NCBI GenBank assembly: GCA_019649035.1
Contig: BMAT01012683.1
Location: forward strand, 189,191 to 212,161
Direction: 5' to 3'
Source: Elysia marginata
Lineage: Eukaryota > Mollusca > Gastropoda > Plakobranchidae
DNA length: 22,971 nucleotides
Positions within the stretch are counted from its first letter, which is position 1. Each line of letters begins with the position of its first letter. The notes under the pieces were generated by a model, which was not told where the DNA came from, did no database searches, and worked only from the letters and a program-made list of their open reading frames with translations. Made by a program: the position numbers and the translations under genes. Positions 1-9,419 of the stretch are shown here, piece by piece.

Positions 1-75
1 CTACTATTACGACAACTACAACAACAAAAAATAACAACAACTACTACTCCTACTACTACTACTACTACTACTACA

Positions 76-109
<34 letters not shown>

Positions 110-170
110 TTACGACAACTACAACAACAAAAAATAACATTAACTACTACTACTACTACTACTCCTGCCA
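1..170. repeat. (CTA)n trinucleotide array with 103-bp higher-order unit
   Basis: Almost pure CTA/ACT triplets interrupted by ACA-rich segments. Bases 1-36 recur without a mismatch at 104-139, so the array has a superimposed 103-bp period. The array runs off the left window edge. The minus-strand frame here only encodes poly-Ser/Val and is not a gene. Confidence 0.95.
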
Positions 171-756
171 TAAACATTATAAATTTGCTGATTTTTAAGT
201 TCTTACAAAATGGTAACATAAAAAAATATCAATTAATGCATGCGAAAATTCCTTGCTTAGTTCTGAACATAACAACAGAGTATGCACTACACGTAGTAAG
301 TAAGACAGTGTTCATGTAGTGTTGATGTTTTCTAGTAAACATCCGGGTCCTCGGAATTGTTTGTGTTTACTTAGTTTCTCAACATAATTACCTTTTTAAA
401 GCTCTTTTTTTATTTTTCAAGCGAGCTGTCAAGTGGTAAACAGTTTGTTTTTCCACAACGAAACTTTCGAATTAAAAAAAAATTAATGATTTGACAATCT
501 GTTGATGTTAAAAAATCGAAGCTTTACATCAGCGTTAATTTATCATAAGCTTCGAACGTACATGTATAGTAGGACAGATGACCGGCTGACGTTTTGTTCC
601 AGGAAACGCAAAGTACAAAACATCTCGCTCACTGCCTTTGTTTATGTTTTGAATTCATGAATGCGCGTTGTTCTTTTGCGTTCTTTTTTCAACGTACCGT
701 AGTGATTAAGTTCTTGGAATTAATTTATACACGTAATGCATGTTTATCAACCTGTT
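171..756. other. AT-rich unique sequence, no gene seen
   Basis: Stop-rich in the frames read. It contains A/T homopolymers and no recognisable protein, tRNA or mobile-element signature. Confidence 0.5.
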
Positions 757-890
757 GTGCGTCATTTTCAGACCTTCTACACGATTATATATGCATAACT
801 ATAGGGTTATGTTTATGTGTCATTCCCGGACCTTCTACATGTTTTCGTATAGAACTATGTTTGTGTGTCAGACCCGGACCTTGGGTAATG
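757..890. repeat. Degenerate minisatellite, about 2.5 units
   Basis: Three related segments begin near 760, 818 and 866. Each has a GTCA-type start followed by a GACCTT core (CAGACCTTCTACA, CCCGGACCTTCTACA, CCCGGACCTTGGG). The first two are followed by a run like ATAGxxxTATGTTT. Spacing is about 58 and 48 bp, so the units are unequal and diverged. Confidence 0.6.
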
Positions 891-1371
891 TTACACATGA
901 CGCACCTCGCCCGACACACTGTAATTATAGACTAGACGGCACTGACCCGAACAGTAGGCGAACTGCTCTTGGTAGTTTTTACTCTGTTTATGAATGGGGG
1001 AGTGTTGACAAGAATTCATTGAAGTGGATCGATGTGAAGCGAAGGTTGGGCGTCGTGACGAATTCGAGCTTTCCTTGCGAATGGGAAAATGATGGGACGA
1101 ACGTTACGATGTCAACAAGTTATGTTTACTGTTTTGTGCAGTTTCCTCGTACCTGTTTTTCTCTCTATTTTACTTCTTTCTGGCTCTGTCTCTCTATCTC
1201 TTCTTGTTGTATGTCATTCTGTCACTCTCTTTTTCAATTTCTGACTAGTTTTTTTTTCTATTCGTCTTACTTCGCTTGTTTTTGTTTTTTTTTATCTCTG
1301 GTTTTGTCTTATGTCCTTTCTTGTGTCTTATTACTTTTTTTTATGTCTCCATCTTTTGCGCACCCATATTA

Positions 1372-1375
<4 letters not shown>
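891..1375. other. No gene seen; T-rich lead-in to CT array
   Basis: A long plus-strand frame runs from 740 through this stretch and the CT array to 1993. Its C-terminal half is Ser/Leu/Phe-only translation of (CT)n, and the first 130 or so residues match no family I know. I read it as a frame kept open by low complexity, not a gene. Confidence 0.5.
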
Positions 1376-1416
<41 letters not shown>

Positions 1417-1640
1417 TCTCTCTTTTTCTCCGTCTCTCTCTCACTCTCGCTCTTTCTCCCTCTCTTTCTCACTCTCTCTCTCTTTCTCCCTCTCTCTCAC
1501 TCTCTCTCTTTCTCCCTCTCTCTCACTCTCTCTTTATTCCTCTCTCTCACTCTCTCTCTTTATTCCTCTCCCTCACTCTCTCTCTCTTTCTTCTTCTTCC
1601 TCTCTCACTCTCTCTCTCTTTCTCCCTCTCTCTCTCTATT
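1376..1640. repeat. (CT)n array with 24-32 bp super-unit
   Basis: Pure (CT)n at 1376-1410 passes into about eight longer units. Each begins TCACTCTCTC and ends in a TTTCTCCCTCTC-type block. All three plus-strand frames stay open because CT repeats contain no stop codon; the Leu/Ser-rich products are artefacts. Confidence 0.95.
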
Positions 1641-1827
1641 GCCCTACTGTGTCTCTTCTCTTGTCTTCCTATCACTTCACGGAACTTCCTGAACAACCTC
1701 TTGTATGCCATGTTTCCTTATTTTGTTTCTTAACACTGTATATTTATGATTCAACACTGACACTCAATATGCATCGCAATTTTTTTTTGCTTTATCCGCC
1801 TGCCCTGTCATTTTCCTTCCGTTTTTA

Positions 1828-1872
1828 CTCATCTATCTATCTATCTATCTGCCTATCTGTCTGTCTGTTTAT
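1828..1872. repeat. (CTAT/CTGT)n microsatellite
   Basis: Short tetranucleotide run: CTAT repeats followed by CTGT repeats, with CTGC interruptions. Confidence 0.85.
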
Positions 1873-2013
1873 TTGTCTGCCTTTTCATCTCCATGTCTAT
1901 CTACAATATATTTTTTTATCCATCAATCAAACATGGTGTCTTTATAAATTAATGTTATACTCGCACAATTGCTTCTTTGTGGCGTGTCTGTAGTGTTAGG
2001 CTTGTCGAGAAGG

Positions 2014-2216
2014 CGGGTGTGTGTGTGTGTGGTTTTTTTCTTTTTCTTTTTGCTCTTCTGTTATGTAGTGTTTGTTGTAGTCATTATTGATGTTGCCGGT
2101 TGGTGATGTCACTGTTGCTGCAGTTTTGCTCAATGGCTTTTGTTTCGTATGTTTTTCTGGGTTTTTTTTTCTCTTTATGTGTGTATATGCGTGTGTGTGT
2201 GGGGGGGGGAGGGGGC
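2014..2216. repeat. Two (GT)n tracts and a G homopolymer
   Basis: A (GT)n run lies at 2016-2032. A second at 2183-2200 leads into nine or more G residues and then AGGGGG near 2210. Between them is T-rich sequence with no gene. Confidence 0.8.
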
Positions 2217-2382
2217 TTTGAGATTACTTTTAGATGGACGAAATGATAACATGTGAAGAGAAAATTCCTATGTTCGTTTTCTTGTTTTGTCTATGAATCT
2301 GCATTTTCTGATGCGCTTTTAGTCTTTGTCATAAAAGTGTCGCCTTTTCATCGAACTTCATTAATAGCTACATCTATAATAA

Positions 2383-2795
2383 TGTCTGTCTGCAATGATG
2401 TCTGTCTGTATGTATGTATGTATGTCTGTCCGTCTGTCTGTATACCGGTAAATAGAGACACCGACTTTATGCTTAGTGATAAAAAAGAACACGCAGATCT
2501 AGACAACTTTCTACACTGCTAGACTAGACAAATGTTGGACATTTTAAAGATAAGCCAAAACAAAACAAAACAAAACTGACAGCATCGGTAAGAACTCACT
2601 CAGAATAACTGGCGCCTGCTTCGGAAGTGAGTGTCATGCACGCTGCTCTTTTTAGATTACATGCGTTCACCAACTTGTTGCAAAATTGAGGATGCGTGTG
2701 TGCGTGTGTTTTTTTGGTGGTTTTTTTTTTTTGTTTTGTTTTTACTTTATTTAATATTGTTCTTGCATTATTTTGTGATTTTTATATTTGTGGTT
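2383..2795 (+). repeat. Dispersed repeat, copy A, with GTCT microsatellite head
   Basis: This aligns by eye over roughly 400 bp with 4548-4925. Shared landmarks, in order: TGCAATGATGTCTG-type start, (GTCT/GTAT)n, TAAATAGA, an A-run, AGATCTAGACAA, TCTACACTGCTAGA, an AAAACAAAACAAAA run, a 38-nt block at 2595-2632 identical in both copies, TTTTTAGATTA, AAAATTGA, then a T-rich tail up to TTTTGTGAT. No coding capacity. A microsatellite-headed non-autonomous element is likely; animal families with a tetranucleotide tract include the bivalve pearl elements and Helentron-derived HINE/DINE-1 elements. Membership of either is inference. Orientation is arbitrary. Confidence 0.8.
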
Positions 2796-3689
2796 TTTTT
2801 ATCCCAGCTGTGTGTAGATGTCAGTAACCAACGTTGTAAAAGACAATGTTTTTGTGTATAATATATTATGTGTATAATTATATGCATGAAATCATAGTAT
2901 ACCATCTGTGAGCTGCAGAGAGTGAGCACTTTAAATGGGTGACATGAACATGAGGAGGGGGGCGAGTCGGGGGCGTCGCCGTGTAAGTGAACTGGTGGTT
3001 CATGACCTCGACAGCTATCCCATGTTGAGCACTATTTCCCACGGCTAGACTTAAAGATGAGTAAAACCTGGTGTCTGGTACAGCGGGAAGTTCGTGTTAA
3101 TCGCTTAACGCTCTCCATCCCTTAGTGTAAAGCGAAAAGCCGGATCTATTTCGCTCACTCCAGTAACACTTAACAAACAAATCGCGTCCTGGTATGCTGA
3201 CCTTGTTGTTGATGTTTTGTGTACAGAATCATGACAACAAAGTATTGTCATACTATAAGAGAGCACTATCAGATTTACATCCGTATAGTACTCACGCTGA
3301 GTTAAGGCAATGCTGGTAAACCAGCCCAACGACAGAAAAGATCAACACAATCGTGGTTGTAGATCACATCGTAACAAACAGAGCAAATCATATAAAAATG
3401 AGAATTAGAGTTCCAACTAAATCGCTCATGTATAGGTCTATCACAGTTATTTTACATGTGCATTAACTTTTGTTTAGACGTAACCTACACCTAACACCAC
3501 TGTAGTATAAAAAAGCTAGACCACCGAAAATATAGAACAAAAACCACTGAAGTAGCCTTGTACTTTGTTAACGTTGTTGGGTTTATTTATTAATTAATTG
3601 TGGTTGAGTTAACAAGGGAAATGACCCGCCATGTATACTGAATCGTGCATGGGTTTTGATCTTTGAGTATGGTCGCCTAGATTTTGTTT
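2796..3689. other. No gene seen
   Basis: Ordinary AT-rich sequence. A 74-codon minus-strand frame at 3105-3329 has no recognisable motif. Confidence 0.5.
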
Positions 3690-3696
3690 AACCTTA

Positions 3697-3797
3697 TTGA
3701 AGCTCTGTTTGCACAAAATAGTGGTCTTCAGTTTTGAAGATGTCAATCAGTCTTACCTAAAACTCAGCCAGAAAAATTGTTAATGGTTCGAATCATG
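3697..3797. repeat. Diverged direct repeat, copy 1
   Basis: This matches 4016-4117 at a spacing of about 319 bp. Landmarks are TTGAAGxTxTGTTTGC, CAAAxTAG, TTTTGAAxATG, CAxxCAGTC and AATGGT near the end. Identity is moderate, so the duplication is old or the two are separate insertions of one family. The B-box-like GGTTCGAATC at 3785-3794 is not kept in copy 2. Confidence 0.6.
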
Positions 3798-4015
3798 GGT
3801 ACATTAAAAACGGAAATTACAGACTTTAAGCAGCAACGCGTGAGTATGACGGGAACGTCTGTGGGTCTATTTTTAGAAACTGGTTTCATTATTTTTATAG
3901 TTTCCTCCATCTGCTTTCCCGATTTTCACGTACGCGTAGTGAGACACGGTGCGTGTGATTAAGGTCTCTATTATCGTCATGTATACGGCTGTTGTAAGGG
4001 TTTCGATTAATCTTC

Positions 4016-4117
4016 TTGAAGTTTTGTTTGCGCAAAGTAGCGCACCACAATTTTGAAAATGCCAAGCAGTCCAACTTAAAATTAATTCAGAAGAAACGTT
4101 GAATGGTGGACTCAACT
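4016..4117. repeat. Diverged direct repeat, copy 2
   Basis: Partner of 3697-3797, with the same order of short matching blocks. The DNA between the copies (about 3800-4010) shows no recognised gene. Confidence 0.6.
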
Positions 4118-4182
4118 TTCTATGGATTCACATGCGGCACTTTGACCTGGAGGTTTGTTGGTCTCTGAGAGAACGCCGAAGA

Positions 4183-4248
4183 ACGAAGAAGAAGAAGAGG
4201 AAAAAGAAGAAGAGGAAAAAGAAGAAGAGGAAAAAGAAGAAGAAGAAT
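4183..4248. repeat. (GAA)-rich 15-bp purine minisatellite
   Basis: About four units of GAAGAAGAGGAAAAA. The Lys/Arg-rich plus-strand and Phe-rich minus-strand frames are repeat translation only. Confidence 0.9.
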
Positions 4249-4377
4249 TTGGTCTGGAAACTAAATCTAGACCTAAAGCCTTCTTGACTGAATATTAAAA
4301 AAAGTTTCGCAAAGACAATTGCTTGATTTATCATTCATTTAAAACCAAGACTGATGGTTCCTGAATGTGCGTGTCCA

Positions 4378-4605
4378 TCTTACTGCCTGTCTGTCTGCCT
4401 GCCTACCTGTTTGCAGGTCTGCCTGCCTGTAGGGCTGTCTGTCCCTCAGTCTGACTGTCTATCTGTCTGCCTGTTTGTCTGTCTGTCTGCCTGTCTGGCT
4501 AATTGTCTGCCTGCCTGTCTGTCTGTCTGTCTATTAGTCTGTCTGTATGTATGTATGTCTGTAATGGTGTCTGTATGTATGTCTGTCTGTCCGTCTGTAT
4601 AGAGG
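4378..4605. repeat. Degenerate (GTCT/GCCT)n tetranucleotide array
   Basis: About 225 bp of TCTG, CCTG, TATG and TTTG tetranucleotides. Its right end belongs to the dispersed repeat copy B. Cys/Leu/Ser-rich frames here are artefacts. Confidence 0.9.
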
Positions 4606-4925
4606 TGAATAGATGCACCGACGTTTTGATAAATGATAAAAAAAAAAAGGAACGCACAGATCTAGACAATTTTCTACACTGCTAGAAAAGACAAATTAAT
4701 GTTGCAAATTTTGAAGGCAAGTCAAAACAAAACAAAAATGCCAGCATTGGTATACTCTCACTCAGAATAACTGGCGCCTGCTTCGGAAGTGAGTATCATG
4801 CATGCTGCCCTTTTTAGATTATATACGTACTCAAAATTGAAGATGCGTGAGGGTTTTTTTTGTGTTTTGTTTTGCTTTTTTAAAAATTTTTTTTGCTTTC
4901 TTTTGTGATCCTTACATTCATTTCT
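4548..4925 (+). repeat. Dispersed repeat, copy B
   Basis: Second copy of the element at 2383-2795, with the same landmark order. The conserved 38-nt block is 4757-4794, starting CTCACTCAGA and ending GGAAGTGAGT. The block's ends are complementary, so it can fold as a stem with an internal GGCGCC palindrome in the loop. The rest of the copy has substitutions and small indels relative to copy A. Confidence 0.8.
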
Positions 4926-6049
4926 ACTTCGCTGATTATGCCGCATGTTAAGAAGGGATCGTGTCAACTTTGAAGCGCAAGAAAACCATCACTCTGTAGG
5001 AGAAATGTGCGAGTGTTTCCGGTCGAAGTGACGCAGATATCGCTGTTGCTGTTTTCATTGTTAGTAAGTTGTTGTTCTTCAAGTGGTTTGGCGCACGTGT
5101 AAATAACCTCCCCCCCCCCCGCTCCCCGCTAGCTCTGGTTTGTCTAGTTTGTCTGGTTTGTACATGTATGAGAAATAATTTCCATGTGTCAATGACCTTG
5201 GCATTGGAGGTTGTACAGTAATTTTCCGCTTTGATCTTAAACAAGATTAACATGGGCTTTCATTATTTTATTTAACTCGAGACCGACCCGAATAAGTCGA
5301 ATACAGTGAAATGTTTCGATTTGAGGAAACGCCTTCCAAAAGTAATAATTGCCTATTTCTTTTCCTCTTTTATATTTCAATTCTTAGAAAGCTTTAATAA
5401 TAATATTCTTCACCATTTTTTTATAATCTCATGCAATTCAAATATATCCGACTGCTAAAAACAATGCTTCGGAAATGCATGAGAAATTATTTTAAGACCT
5501 AGTTGAGACACGAAAAAATATTACAGGGCCTGACGGAGGCTGGTACAGTAAACTAAACAAGGAAGACAGGGCTGGTAGTATTGAGGATGTTCGTATTACA
5601 ACCATACTGTGCGTGGGTATCAAAATGGCACGCTCCCGGAAGTTATTCTTTTGTGCTATGGATCAATATGGGTCTTCATGAATGAGGGTTACATTGATCC
5701 TTTGCAAATAAATAAACTAATATTTATTTACTTTAGTACTATGTACAGCCTCAATTGTCAAAGTCGAGACATCATACAACTCATTAGGGAAGGATATTAG
5801 AGGTATTTGAGAACAACGTCACTTTTAATGTTTTATGAAAGACAACAGCCAAAAATACAATAATTATTGCATTTTAGTCCTAGATGTAAGGGTCTCATTT
5901 AGATACATCTCTCATTTCAAAAACGAATTTTATATCTAGAACTTGAAAAGAAAACATCCCCAAAAAAAATCTAAATTCAATCATTATAAATCTATTGAGT
6001 AATTTTTAAAATTCTGTATCGAAGAAAAAGGATTGCCTAAATTTTGCAT
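4926..6049. other. No gene seen
   Basis: Contains an 11-C homopolymer at 5110-5120. Otherwise AT-rich with dense stop codons. The frames at 4948-5253 (minus) and 5609-5800 (plus) match nothing I recognise. Confidence 0.5.
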
Positions 6050-6360
6050 AATTTGAAAAATATGGCAGGCGAAAAAAAAATCACAGAAAAGGATAGTTTC
6101 GCCCGCTTTGGTAGTTGAATTCAAATCTCCAGGATTTTTTTTTGATACATCTAGATCTAAAATCTACATAACGAGTTTAAAAATTTGACTTACATCTACA
6201 TATCAATTTAAATAATCCAGCTTTAGAGCTACCTTGATCTGTCCTCGATTTTCTGCGCCATTTTTTTCATTTCCATTTTAGGCTTTGCGTGTCATATTTT
6301 CTTCTGTTTTAACATTACTGCCTAGGTTCTGCGTGTCGAGTTTTCTTAAAATTAATATGA
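6050..6360 (+). repeat. AT-rich dispersed repeat, left copy
   Basis: Aligns by eye with 7530-7865. Shared blocks include ATGG(n)AGxGGCGxAA-like start, ATAGTTTC, CTAGATCTAAAATCTA, GAGT.TAAAA.TTTGA, TTACATCTA, ATATC/ACCTTGAT, CCATTTTT, TTTTAGGCT and AAGTTTTCTxAAA. No coding capacity. The family is unidentified. Orientation is arbitrary. Confidence 0.6.
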
Positions 6361-6840
6361 ATTTCATTTTCCACTCATTCATATAGCAACGGGAAATCCC
6401 ATTTTATTTTCTCATGGTACAATTTTGACTTTAATTTTTTTTTTTGTTTTTTTGGTTTTTTTTTGCAAAGTATACGTCACACACGAATGTTCATTATGAC
6501 TAAGTATCACTAGGACTGACGTCCTAAACATTTCACCACACTAGCTGAATTCTCATTCCTAATATATATAAAAAAAAGTTAATTCTCCAACAAAGAAATC
6601 TCTGTTTGGCCTAACAGCTTTCGTTTTTAACATTTAATTTGAAGGGTTTTGTGAACTTGTTCTGATAATACTGACGTTTATGCGTTGTGGAAAATGAGAG
6701 TGATGTTTTTCTCCTGTTTACCTTAGATTAAAACCACCATCAAAACATATATTTAAAGTTATAATATTACTTTGAGAACCGACAGCCTTGAAAGGTATCA
6801 CTTTGTTTTATCTGCGTTTTGTTTTTCTTTTTTGTTTTTT
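6361..6840. other. No gene seen between the dispersed copies
   Basis: AT-rich, with T homopolymers near 6437-6464 and short open frames of chance type. Confidence 0.5.
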
Positions 6841-6870
6841 GTTTTTTGTTGTTGTTGTTGTTGTTGTTTT
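6841..6870. repeat. (GTT)n microsatellite
   Basis: About seven GTT units followed by a T-run. Confidence 0.9.
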
Positions 6871-6942
6871 TTTTGCTGGTTTTTTTGTCCAACAGCTGAG
6901 GCAGCCAGTGCGCTACACAGAACTTATCTGGTTTCTATGCAG

Positions 6943-6943
<1 letters not shown>

Positions 6944-6999
<56 letters not shown>
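6944..6999. repeat. (CT)n microsatellite
   Basis: Uninterrupted CT run of more than 50 bp, with degenerate CT-rich sequence continuing to about 7100. The frames crossing it are Leu/Ser artefacts. Confidence 0.95.
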
Positions 7000-7002
<3 letters not shown>

Positions 7003-7099
7003 ATTTTTCCTCTACTCCCTCTCTCATTTCTTTCTCTCTGTTTATGTATCTCCCTACTCATTCTCCTATCTCTATCTGTCTGCTCATCCTCCTATCTCC

Positions 7100-7529
7100 A
7101 GCTTTTACCTACAGGCACATAAACAAAGACATCTATTTTTTCTCTCTACTTTTTATTATCTATGTGCGTAGGGTGGACGGATGACTTGTACACGAAGAAA
7201 ACATTCATGCGAAAACCTATAACGTTTTTAAATGCAAGGTTTCTTTCTTCCATTTCATGTGTCTTACTCAGATGACTTCATTTTCTTAACGGTATTTTGT
7301 TTACACTCAAACGAGGTTTCATCAGCATTAAAAAAAGAAATGATCAGATCCTTGACTATACTTACTTGCTTTGTTTTTGTGTTTCACCGGATTTCCCTCG
7401 ACTTAAGCCAGTTTCTCATGGCGCGTCTCTGGACCTATAATCCGTAATTGCTTTTACATTGATGTACTAACATGTACAAGGGTGTATGTGATAACATGTT
7501 ACATGGTATAATAAAGGGGAAGTCAAATT
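7100..7529. other. No gene seen
   Basis: A 71-codon plus-strand frame at 7232-7447 has no recognisable family signature. Confidence 0.45.
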
Positions 7530-7865
7530 TTACAAACTCTTGCCTACCATTTTTTTTTCAAGATGGTTAGTGGCGGAAGAAGACACATAAGCAAAATAGT
7601 TTCTGCCGCCTCGTGAAATTCTGAAGAATTTAGATTAGATCTCGATCTAAAATCTAAACGAAGAGTCTAAAAGTTTGATTTACATCTAAAAATCAATCAA
7701 GATTATATATAGATTTAACGCTAAGTACAGAAGATATCTTGATAGATCTAGAGTCTGCATTAGGTTTAGGTCTAACCTAGGTTTTGGGCACCATTTTTCT
7801 GCCACTTTAGGCTCTACATTTATACTTCTTGCTTTTGCGGTTGCATGTCAAGTTTTCTAAAATGT
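7530..7865 (+). repeat. AT-rich dispersed repeat, right copy
   Basis: Same-orientation partner of 6050-6360, about 1.5 kb downstream. It has an extra segment around 7705-7780 relative to the left copy. The two could resemble LTRs of one element, but identity is too low and the DNA between encodes nothing. Confidence 0.6.
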
Positions 7866-8187
7866 GAAGGTCACTGTCTGTCTCATAGATACAGACCTTT
7901 TGTTTTCCGAAGGCCTCCGGTTTAGAGAGCCTTTTGTGCGAGATGCGTATTATGTGAAACGTGCTTTAGTGTCTAAAATCCTGTTTTCAGCTTCATTTGT
8001 AACACGTTGTTGTTTTTCGTGTGAAATCTCGATACCGGGTAATTGGATGGTTTTCTTCAGCCTTTCTTTATTTCTAAGTAAACAAGTTGCTGTTAACAAG
8101 TAGTGTTGGATAATTCATGTGGACATTTGTTTTAATGATAAGTTAAACATACACTGAGTATTTTTTATTATTTAGTATTTTCTTTTT

Positions 8188-8284
8188 GTTCTTTTTCTTC
8201 TTCTTCTTGTTCTTTTCCTTCCTCTTCTTGTTCTTCTTTTTCTTGTTCTTGTTCTTTTTCTTCTTCTCCTTCTCCTCCTCCTTT
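8188..8284. repeat. (TTC)-rich pyrimidine tract
   Basis: TTC, TTG and TCC triplets make up the SINE insertion target. A shorter TTC tract continues on the other side at 8600-8613, so the SINE split one pyrimidine tract. Confidence 0.9.
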
Positions 8285-8592
8285 GGCCGGCTCTGTGGCC
8301 TAGCGGTAAGACACTCGCTCAGAGATCGGGAGGTACGGGTTCGATTCTGGGCCGAGTCAAACCAAAGACTTTAAAATTGGTATTACATAATAGCTGATCC
8401 GCCTGGTGTCTGGCATTATGGATTTAGTGCTAAGTCTGGTCGGCCCGGTGTCAGGATAATGTGACTGGGTGTGGTGTATGCAGCGCTCCGTACATCACAG
8501 TGTGGCAGCACGCTTTTAATTGTCCCAAGCGCCGTCTCTTATATAACCTCGTAGTTGAAAAGGGACGTTAAAATTCAAACAACCTAACCTAA
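8285..8592 (+). mobile_element. tRNA-derived SINE, apparently full length
   Basis: The tRNA-like head (8289-8358) has an A box TGGCCTAGCGG at 8296-8306 and a B box GGTTCGATTC at 8338-8347, the spacing expected of an internal Pol III promoter. The body carries no ORF. The 3' end is CCTCGTAGTTG, then GGGACGTTAAA, then a short AACCT-type tail. The 8-mer CCTCCTTT flanks both sides (8277-8284 and 8593-8600), as expected of a target-site duplication, although it lies in low-complexity DNA. Molluscan SINEs commonly combine a tRNA head with a GACGTTAAA-type tail. The subfamily was not assigned. Mobilisation would depend on a LINE partner. Confidence 0.85.
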
Positions 8593-9242
8593 CCTCCTTT
8601 CTTCTTCTTCTTTAAAAAACCTGTGTTTTGTGAGAAAGTGTTGGCACTGGAGAAGGTGCAAGAATATTATTGTAAAAGAAATTTTTTTACTTAAATAAGT
8701 TTTCCTGTCTTTGGGGAAAAAAAACCAGTAAAAACCTGAAGGTGTTTTAAATGGCTGAAGAGCCAAAAACACAACTAGGGTGTGACGCATGTATGTTCTA
8801 TTGGTTTATCAAATTAAGATTTAAGAATAGTTTGAACAAGGATAACTTATAACACATTTTGCAAGGGTAGATTGGCCTATCAAAAATCGAATCAAAAGTA
8901 TCTTTATAGGTATGCAAACTCAATTTTTGGCATGTAGTCCGTCTGCCCAAGTCTTCATATTTTTTTTAAGTTCGTTTTTGTTCGTTCTTTTTTCCCTGTT
9001 TCAGTTATAGTAACGTAAAACTATTTTCATTCATTACGTGAATAAAACAGCGACAGACTTAACGTATACAAGAGAGTTTTATGTAAAAAAAAAATATGGA
9101 AGGCAGTCTCAAGGCTTTACATATTTCCCCCAGCAGGCCAATACGCACCTAAGCAAATTCAAATCATTACAAATTACAACACGGCTGCCTGTTAGGCGCT
9201 CAAATACTAACGTTCTAAAAAGTTCAAGCACTGCATATAATC

Positions 9243-9419
9243 AGGTACCCATTTTACAGGTGGGTGGACTGAGGAAAGTGTGGATAAATTGCTTTCCTAA
9301 GACAACTCACAGAAATCTATTTCTGTGAGACAACTACAACATGCGTTGTGGTTGGGAATCAAACCCGCGACCGCCGGATCACAAGTCCGACGCGCTAACC
9401 ACTGAGCTACGCTGCTCCA
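9243..9419 (-). mobile_element. tRNA-derived SINE
   Basis: On the minus strand the head reads TAGCTCAGTGG (A box, plus-strand 9399-9409) and GGTTTGATTCC (B box, 9355-9365). The anticodon-loop position reads TGT, so a tRNA-Thr-like ancestor is possible. The acceptor and T stems do not pair properly, which argues against a working tRNA. The body includes a perfect 11-bp inverted repeat (9306-9316 and 9319-9329) and ends in a CCACCC...GTAAAATGGGTACC motif typical of SINE 3' regions. The minus-strand frame at 9297-9479 is only translated SINE. Confidence 0.8.

Noticed and set aside
740-1993. 417-codon plus-strand ORF
   Set aside because: Most of it is translated (CT)n and tetranucleotide repeat; the rest has no family resemblance.
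3783-3796. B-box-like GGTTCGAATC suggesting another SINE
   Set aside because: No A box at the right distance upstream, and the site is not kept in the duplicate at about 4104.
4354-4685. Cys-rich ORFs resembling small secreted peptides
   Set aside because: They are direct translation of the (GTCT)n array; the Cys spacing follows the repeat.
6050-7865. An LTR retrotransposon with the two repeats as LTRs
   Set aside because: Identity is low, there is no gag/pol coding trace between them, and no clear primer site.
8289-8358. Functional tRNA gene on the plus strand
   Set aside because: The tRNA-like head runs directly into a SINE body and tail flanked by a target duplication.
8581-8597. AACCTAACCTAACCT, like the arthropod telomere repeat
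   Set aside because: It is three units only, and forms the 3' tail of the SINE next to its target duplication.
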